Positions 23,872 to 28,261 of a DNA stretch of 28,261 nt are shown here, piece by piece (position 1 is the stretch's first letter; the number at the start of each line of letters is the position of its first letter). The DNA comes from JBBQIY01 sp964618405 (GTDB taxonomy: Bacteria; Verrucomicrobiota; Kiritimatiellia; RFP12; UBA3636), in the NCBI GenBank assembly GCA_964618405.1, contig CAZUAY010000007.1, positions 1-28,261 of the forward strand. The letters run 5' to 3'. Below the pieces are notes generated by a model. The model made no database searches. It had not been told where the DNA came from and worked only from the letters and a program-made list of their open reading frames with translations. A program made the translations under genes and the position numbers.

Positions 23872-23901
23872 TTGGCGCAATGGTTTTCAGAGCGCTAGTA
23901 T
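23872..23901 (+). promoter_or_regulatory. Candidate promoter of the outer-membrane barrel gene
   Basis: TTGGCG (23872-23877), 18-bp spacer, TAGTAT (23896-23901); each box matches four of six consensus bases. An AAGGA ribosome site lies about 12 nt before the ATG at 23947. Confidence 0.35.
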
Positions 23902-23946
23902 AGACCAACACGACCTTCTTAATCAACACCTAAGGATGCAAAACAA

Positions 23947-24660
23947 ATGAGTAAGACGACCCTAATCGCATGCGTAGCCGTGGCAACAGCACTCACCTCT
24001 TCGACATTCGCCGTTACACCAGCGAGTCGTGACACAGGTAGCATCAACTTCGCAAGTATCGGCAACGATCTCAGCGGATGGCATCTCGCGATGTTCGCTG
24101 GTTCAGCAACGAAGTATATGGACAACGACCGCAACATCGAAACCGAAATCGACTTAACGCGCTTTAACGTGATTGTAGGCTACGATCTTACGCGTTGGCT
24201 AACCGTCTATGGCCTCGTAGGCGCTATCAAGGAAGAAACGGGTATTTACTCGAAAGAAAACGACACACAAGGTCTCTTCGGAGTCGGCGTCTGGGCGAAC
24301 CTCCTCGAATCCGACCAATTGTCGCGCCTCTCGGACGTTTCAAGCTATCGGTTGACAACGGGTGCAGAATATTCATTTGCCAATTTCGATGATTTCACAT
24401 GGTCGCAATTCGACGCCTTCCTTACTTTCGAGCTTGTCAATGAACTCCACAGAACTTCGTTCATTATGCCAGAAACCATTGGATTGTTCTTCGGCCCTGT
24501 CGTTTCTTACGTCTTATCCGATGAATACGACTCCTGTGATAACATTGGCATGACCGTTGGTCTCAACATCACGATGACGGACGATACCTACATAACGGTT
24601 GCGGGCGACTTCTACTCCGATGATAATGCCGTCTACGGCATGGTGGGCGTTCGCTTCTAA
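23947..24660 (+). CDS. Outer-membrane beta-barrel protein
   Basis: 237 aa. A signal peptide (MSKTTLIACVAVATALTSST, cleavage after Ala22) is followed by amphipathic strands of alternating hydrophobic residues (FNVIVGYDLTRWLTVYGLVG, GLFGVGVWANLL, YITVAGDFYSD). The chain ends in MVGVRF with the C-terminal Phe recognised by the BAM complex. Eight to ten strands fit the length. It resembles small porin-like or OmpA/OmpW-type barrels, but no specific family can be named. It is divergent from the LRR lipoprotein and 60 bp ahead of valS; no terminator is visible between them. Confidence 0.75.
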   Translation: MSKTTLIACVAVATALTSSTFAVTPASRDTGSINFASIGNDLSGWHLAMFAGSATKYMDNDRNIETEIDLTRFNVIVGYDLTRWLTVYGLVGAIKEETGIYSKENDTQGLFGVGVWANLLESDQLSRLSDVSSYRLTTGAEYSFANFDDFTWSQFDAFLTFELVNELHRTSFIMPETIGLFFGPVVSYVLSDEYDSCDNIGMTVGLNITMTDDTYITVAGDFYSDDNAVYGMVGVRF

Positions 24661-24720
24661 TGCGCCCTCGGCCAACTCGCATCTCCGCACAATAGCTTCA
24701 CAGCAGATAGACGACAATAC

Positions 24721-27405
24721 ATGGACAAGCATTTCGACCCTAAAGCCCTCGAGGCTAAATGGTATCATTGGTGGGAAAAGACAGGGCAATTTAGGGGCGA
24801 TGCTTCAAAAGGTGGCGAGCCTTACTGCATTGTCATTCCGCCTCCCAACGTTACCGGCATCCTGCACATGGGCCACGCGCTCAACAACACCGTGCAGGAT
24901 GTTCTTGTCCGCTGGAGGCGTATGCAGGGTCGCAACGTTTTGTGGGTTCCAGGAACGGACCATGCCGGCATCGCGACTCAGAACGTCGTTGAAAAAGCTT
25001 TAAAGAAGGAAGGCAAGACGCGCCGCGACCTCGGTCGCGAGGCTTTTATCGAGCGTGTTTGGGAATGGCGCAAACTCTACGGCAGCACCATTGTCAACCA
25101 ACTTCGAAAGCTCGGCTGTAGTTGCGATTGGGAACACGAACGCTTTACCATGGACGAGGGTCTCAGCGACGCCGTCTCTGAGGTCTTCTGCCGACTCTAC
25201 GAAGAAAATCTCGTCTACCGCGGGAACTACATCGTCAACTGGTGCCCGCGTTGCGGAACCGCGCTGGCCGATGACGAAAGTGAGCATCAGCCGAACGATG
25301 GTTTTCTCTGGCACGTCCGCTACCCTGTGGTCGGTCGCCCAGGCGAGTTTATCGAAGTCGCCACCACGCGCCCCGAAACGATCCCGGGTGATACGGCCGT
25401 TGCCGTCAACCCCAAGGACGAACGTTACACGCATCTGCACGGCGCCAAAGTCTTGCTCCCGCTCTCGAATCGAGAAATCCCCGTCGTCGTTGACGACTAT
25501 GTGGAACGCGAATTCGGAACTGGCGTCGTTAAAATCACACCCGCGCACGATGCAAACGACTTCGGCGTCGGGCAACGTCATGATCTCCCCGCGATCAATA
25601 TCATGAACGGCGATGGCACGATGAATGAGCTTTCCGGCTACGAAGGCCTCGACCGTTTTGAATGCCGCAAGCAGATTGTCGCCGACCTTGAAAAGGGCGG
25701 ATTCCTCGTTCGCGTTGAAGACTACAAGAACTCCATCGGCCATTGCTACCGCTGCGAAACCGTTGTCGAATCACGCCTTTCAAAACAATGGTTCGTGCGC
25801 ATGAAGCCGCTGGCTGGTCCAGCCATAGAGGCCGTCCGTTCTGGTAAGATTACGTTCACGCCGCAACGTTACGAAAACACATTTTTCACTTGGATGGAAA
25901 ACATCCGCGATTGGTGCATTTCTCGGCAAATCTGGTGGGGACATCGCATCCCCGTCTATACCTGCGAATGTGGCCACGAATGGGCTGCTGCAAAGAAGCC
26001 CACATCCTGCCCAGCCTGCGCCGCTAGTAGCGAGGCCATCAAGCAAGACGAAGACGTTCTCGATACGTGGTTTTCTTCTTGGCTCTGGCCTTTCAGTACC
26101 CTCGGCTGGCCCAATCACGACAGCGCGGATCTTAAGAAGTACTACCCCACTGCCGATTTGGTGACCGCCCCAGATATCATCTTCTTCTGGGTCGCCCGAA
26201 TGGTCATGGCTGGCTGCAAGTTCATGGAGGCACCACCGTTTTCCAATGTGGTGATCCACGGCGTCGTCCGCGATGACCAAGGACGAAAGATGTCGAAGTC
26301 GCTCGGCAATTCAATCGACCCGCTCGACATCATTGAGAAGTTCAGCACCGATGCGCTCCGCTTCAGCCTGATGCAGATTACCTCGCCGGGCACGGACGTT
26401 TATGTCAATATGGACAAATTTGAAATTGGCCGCAACTTCGCGACCAAGATCTGGAACGCAGCACGCTTCATGAAGATGCATGCGGAGAAGGCGCCTGACC
26501 TCGATTTCCGTTCCATCGCAACGAACGGAATCCAGCTTGATCCTGCGCTACTCTGCGATGACGATAGACACATGCTTGCTTCTTGTCAACGTGCCATCGC
26601 CTCCGTAACAGAAGCGTTGGAAAAGTATCGCTTCCAAGATGCCGCACTCACACTCTATGATTTTATCTGGACTCAATTCTGCGACTGGTATCTCGAATAC
26701 GCCAAGACCGATCTCTATGGCACTGACGAAGCCCGTCGTCGCCAAATCTTGACCATCATGTACGATGTGCTTGGGAAGGCAATCCGTCTCTTGCACCCCT
26801 TCATGCCCTTCATTACGGAAGAACTCTGGCACGAGATGGGCTATGCTTCAGACACCGAATCGATCATGCAAGCCGCTTGGCCAGCCGCCTACTCCGATGC
26901 TGAGAACACAACGTGGAATCTCTCCGAAGAAGTCCGGAAATACGTCGAGAGTAAACGCGAAATGATCACCGCGGGTCGCGCCTTACGCGCTGACTGCAAT
27001 ATCCCGCCTTCTCAAAGTGTCTCGTACGTCATTAACTCCATCGATAAAACTACGGCAGATTTGATTTTGCGCGATGCGGATTCAATCAAGGTGGCGGTGC
27101 GCGCCGAAACGCTCGACGTGCGTATTGACGACCCTATCGTCGGCATGCCTTTCGCCACCTGTGCGCTCGGCATGATAGGCATCCCGCTTGAAGGAGTTAT
27201 CGACGTCGGTGCTGAGAAGAAGCGGATTGTCGACGAGATCGGGAAACTCCAGGGATTCCTAAAGACCGTCAACGCGAAGCTTTCCAACGAAGCTTTTGTC
27301 TCACGGGCACCTGCGGCAATTCTCGAACAACAGAAGGCACGCCGCGATGAACTCGTTACGGAAATCGGCCGCCACACCAAGACGCTCGAATCCTTCGGCG
27401 CATAA
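24721..27405 (+). CDS. valS: Valine-tRNA ligase
   Basis: 894 aa, class I aminoacyl-tRNA synthetase charging tRNA-Val (one such tRNA is at 4377). The HIGH motif reads HMGH (residues 49-52, after PPPNVTGIL) and the KMSKS motif is intact (523-527). Between them is the CP1 editing domain that removes mischarged threonine (TTRPETIPGDTAVAVNP, HDANDFGVGQRHDLP). Cys pairs in NWCPRCGTALAD (about 174) and CECGHEW…CPAC (about 414-434) may bind zinc. The C-terminal coiled coil (about 830-894, EKKRIVDEIGKLQGFLKTV) fits the family. The start at ATG 24721 agrees with the normal MDKHFDPKALEAKWY beginning. Confidence 0.96.
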   Translation: MDKHFDPKALEAKWYHWWEKTGQFRGDASKGGEPYCIVIPPPNVTGILHMGHALNNTVQDVLVRWRRMQGRNVLWVPGTDHAGIATQNVVEKALKKEGKTRRDLGREAFIERVWEWRKLYGSTIVNQLRKLGCSCDWEHERFTMDEGLSDAVSEVFCRLYEENLVYRGNYIVNWCPRCGTALADDESEHQPNDGFLWHVRYPVVGRPGEFIEVATTRPETIPGDTAVAVNPKDERYTHLHGAKVLLPLSNREIPVVVDDYVEREFGTGVVKITPAHDANDFGVGQRHDLPAINIMNGDGTMNELSGYEGLDRFECRKQIVADLEKGGFLVRVEDYKNSIGHCYRCETVVESRLSKQWFVRMKPLAGPAIEAVRSGKITFTPQRYENTFFTWMENIRDWCISRQIWWGHRIPVYTCECGHEWAAAKKPTSCPACAASSEAIKQDEDVLDTWFSSWLWPFSTLGWPNHDSADLKKYYPTADLVTAPDIIFFWVARMVMAGCKFMEAPPFSNVVIHGVVRDDQGRKMSKSLGNSIDPLDIIEKFSTDALRFSLMQITSPGTDVYVNMDKFEIGRNFATKIWNAARFMKMHAEKAPDLDFRSIATNGIQLDPALLCDDDRHMLASCQRAIASVTEALEKYRFQDAALTLYDFIWTQFCDWYLEYAKTDLYGTDEARRRQILTIMYDVLGKAIRLLHPFMPFITEELWHEMGYASDTESIMQAAWPAAYSDAENTTWNLSEEVRKYVESKREMITAGRALRADCNIPPSQSVSYVINSIDKTTADLILRDADSIKVAVRAETLDVRIDDPIVGMPFATCALGMIGIPLEGVIDVGAEKKRIVDEIGKLQGFLKTVNAKLSNEAFVSRAPAAILEQQKARRDELVTEIGRHTKTLESFGA

Positions 27406-27418
27406 AGAATTCGTTGCC

Positions 27419-27447
27419 TGTCGGACTTGTCAGACCTGCCCCGACAG
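27419..27447. repeat. 9-bp-period micro-repeat with terminal complementarity
   Basis: TGTCGGACT, TGTCAGACC and TGCCCCGAC in tandem (27419-27445), 13 bp after the valS stop. The ends CTGTCGG (27418-27424) and CCGACAG (27441-27447) can pair, so the element could also form a hairpin between the convergent genes; no T-run follows. Confidence 0.6.
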
Positions 27448-27480
27448 ACTATCCGCTGTAGTAGCAGATGTGGCTTAGGT

Positions 27481-27828
27481 TCAGCTTCGGTATGCCATGT
27501 TGGCGTGTGTGCTCTTCGGCGTCATCACGATGTCGAATCCGCAGACATCGAGGCAGCGCATGAAGTTTTTGATCGTGGCGTTGCCGCGTTCCATGCGTGA
27601 GAACGCGGACTGGCTGATGCCCATCTCGCGAGCGACGTCTGTCTGCGTCTTGTTCGCAAGCCGCCGTGCTTCGTAGAGCATGGTGGCGATGCTGTTCTCG
27701 CAGTCCACTTCCTCGGCCGCACCGGCGTATCCAGGAAGCGACTCCGTCTTTTTGCGCCAGGCGTGGGTGGCAGCGAGCCGTTTTTCAGCCCAAGTGTCAC
27801 GTTCCTTTTTTTTCATTGCCGTTTTCAT
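27481..27828 (-). CDS. XRE-family HTH antitoxin (HigA-like)
   Basis: 115 aa. Residues about 48-102 hold an HTH of the XRE/Cro type (LANKTQTDVAREMGISQSAF, SRMERG). The N-terminus is rich in Lys and Arg. I take ATG 27828, which overlaps the toxin stop codon (ATGA), rather than the longer frame to 27942 that would lie inside the toxin gene. The toxin-first order is typical of higBA-type modules, in which the HTH protein neutralises the toxin and represses its own promoter. As the toxin looks damaged, it may now be a solitary regulator. Confidence 0.85.
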   Translation of the reverse strand: MKTAMKKKERDTWAEKRLAATHAWRKKTESLPGYAGAAEEVDCENSIATMLYEARRLANKTQTDVAREMGISQSAFSRMERGNATIKNFMRCLDVCGFDIVMTPKSTHANMAYRS

Positions 27829-28013
27829 AGTCCAAGTCCTTTCTTGATTGCCAAGGCGCGGTTGAGTTCCGTTTTCGGAATCTTCGCTGTTTTCTTCGTG
27901 TATCCGGAGAGCACGTAGACGGTGATGCCGTCGTCGTAGCAATAGAAGAAGCGTTCGTTGGCCGCCGTCATGATCCGCATCGCGAAGAGATTTTCAGAAA
28001 TCTTTTCGGCCAT
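27825..28013 (-). CDS. HigB/Gp49-like RelE-superfamily toxin, C-terminal half only
   Basis: 62 aa matching the C-terminal half of HigB/Gp49-type mRNA-interferase toxins: ENLFAMRIMTAANERFFYCY, then VYVLSGYTKKTAKIPKTELN and RALA; the KKT-x-K-x-P-x-x-E-x-x-x-A signature is clear. Complete members are about 100-115 aa. Similarity seems to continue upstream of the ATG: the frame stays open (ILKRVKSDNKQDQGFLRAP), fitting the region just before this in the family, but it has no start codon and runs into a 9-bp repeat at 28090-28116 before a stop at 28136. The ATG at 28013 has no ribosome site. The gene is probably 5'-truncated and inactive. Confidence 0.65.
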   Translation of the reverse strand: MAEKISENLFAMRIMTAANERFFYCYDDGITVYVLSGYTKKTAKIPKTELNRALAIKKGLGL

Positions 28014-28089
28014 CGGAGCTCGCAGAAACCCCTGATCTTGCTTGTTATCGCTTTTTACTCGTTTTAGAATCCACCAAAAGACAAAATAA

Positions 28090-28116
28090 AATCTGTGTAA
28101 TCTGCGAAATCTGCGG
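28090..28116. repeat. 9-bp-period micro-repeat
   Basis: AATCTGTGT, AATCTGCGA and AATCTGCGG in tandem. It lies where the N-terminal part of the toxin gene should be. Confidence 0.8.
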
Positions 28117-28204
28117 ACAGAAGTTTTAGCAGTCTACGCCAGCGGTGCTTAACAAAATCAGCCCCCATGGACGCTCCCAATTGAAATAGACCCGTTCTTG
28201 TTAT

Positions 28205-28261
28205 CCCCCCCGTTGACTTCCCGATTACAGTTGCGAGTCGCGAGTCATCAGTGGCGAGTGG
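28205..28261. repeat. Second copy of the 7-bp-period repeat element, runs off the window
   Basis: A core (CCCCCCGTTGACTTCCCGAT, continuing TACAGTTGCGAGT) matches the reverse complement of about 6789-6820 at 30 of 33 positions. It is followed by the heptamers AGTTGCG, AGTCGCG, AGTCATC, AGTGGCG and AGTGG (28229-28261). No gene is seen in 28137-28261. Confidence 0.8.

Noticed and set aside
27829..27942. N-terminal extension of the antitoxin
   Set aside because: Lies inside the toxin gene, with Arg-rich non-family sequence; the ATGA overlap marks the better start.

Overview
The window is a piece of a chromosome (about half GC) from a Gram-negative-type bacterium, most likely of the PVC superphylum (Lentisphaerota, Kiritimatiellota or Verrucomicrobiota). 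The reasons are a STAS-MlaE fusion permease, an exosortase/MSEP-CTERM pair, a TadE-like protein with a secreted partner, an LRR lipoprotein, a Phe-ended outer-membrane barrel, an archaeal/HACN-type LeuC, and several intergenic micro-repeat families. The phylum is an inference from gene content; no rRNA is present. One 10-N assembly gap lies at 23221-23230.

Layout. 22-1838 (minus): lipid ABC transporter permease (STAS-MlaE) and its MlaF-like ATPase, which has an odd short C-terminus. 1941-2435 (minus): ferritin with its own promoter, a palindromic operator candidate and a strong terminator. 2537-2710 (minus): a free-standing structured RNA with a consensus-like promoter, a long closing helix and a U-tract, which I cannot assign to a family. 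2707-4134 (minus): NMO/PfaD-type flavoenzyme. 4377-4453 (plus): tRNA-Val(UAC). 4543-6684 (plus): large parallel beta-helix protein, then a repeat-rich spacer. 6899-9554 (plus): unknown protein, leuC, leuD. 9670-10500: ParA/Soj ATPase without ParB. 10723-11664: YeiH-type membrane protein, converging on the next operon.

11624-18396 (minus) reads as one transcription unit from a promoter at 18435-18463: proB, proA, holA, exosortase K and an MSEP-CTERM protein, with overlaps or 1-16 nt gaps at every junction. Proline synthesis and the DNA polymerase III delta subunit are thus coupled to a dedicated one-enzyme/one-substrate protein sorting pair. The exosortase gene carries an in-frame double-hairpin repeat in a loop between membrane segments. 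dnaA follows (18617-20008, minus), with a 589-bp AT-rich intergenic region that is an oriC candidate, then an M24 peptidase.

21705-24660: secreted unknown protein, TadE-like protein, LRR lipoprotein interrupted by the assembly gap, and an outer-membrane barrel protein. 24721-27405: valS. 27481-28013 (minus): HigA-like antitoxin and the C-terminal half of a HigB/Gp49-like toxin, whose 5' side runs into a 9-bp micro-repeat. The window ends in a copy of the same repeat family that lies at 6695-6843.

The most notable items are the orphan RNA at 2537-2673, the exosortase K/MSEP-CTERM pair inside a housekeeping operon, the hairpin repeat exapted as exosortase coding sequence, and the family of 7- and 9-bp-period micro-repeats in intergenic regions.
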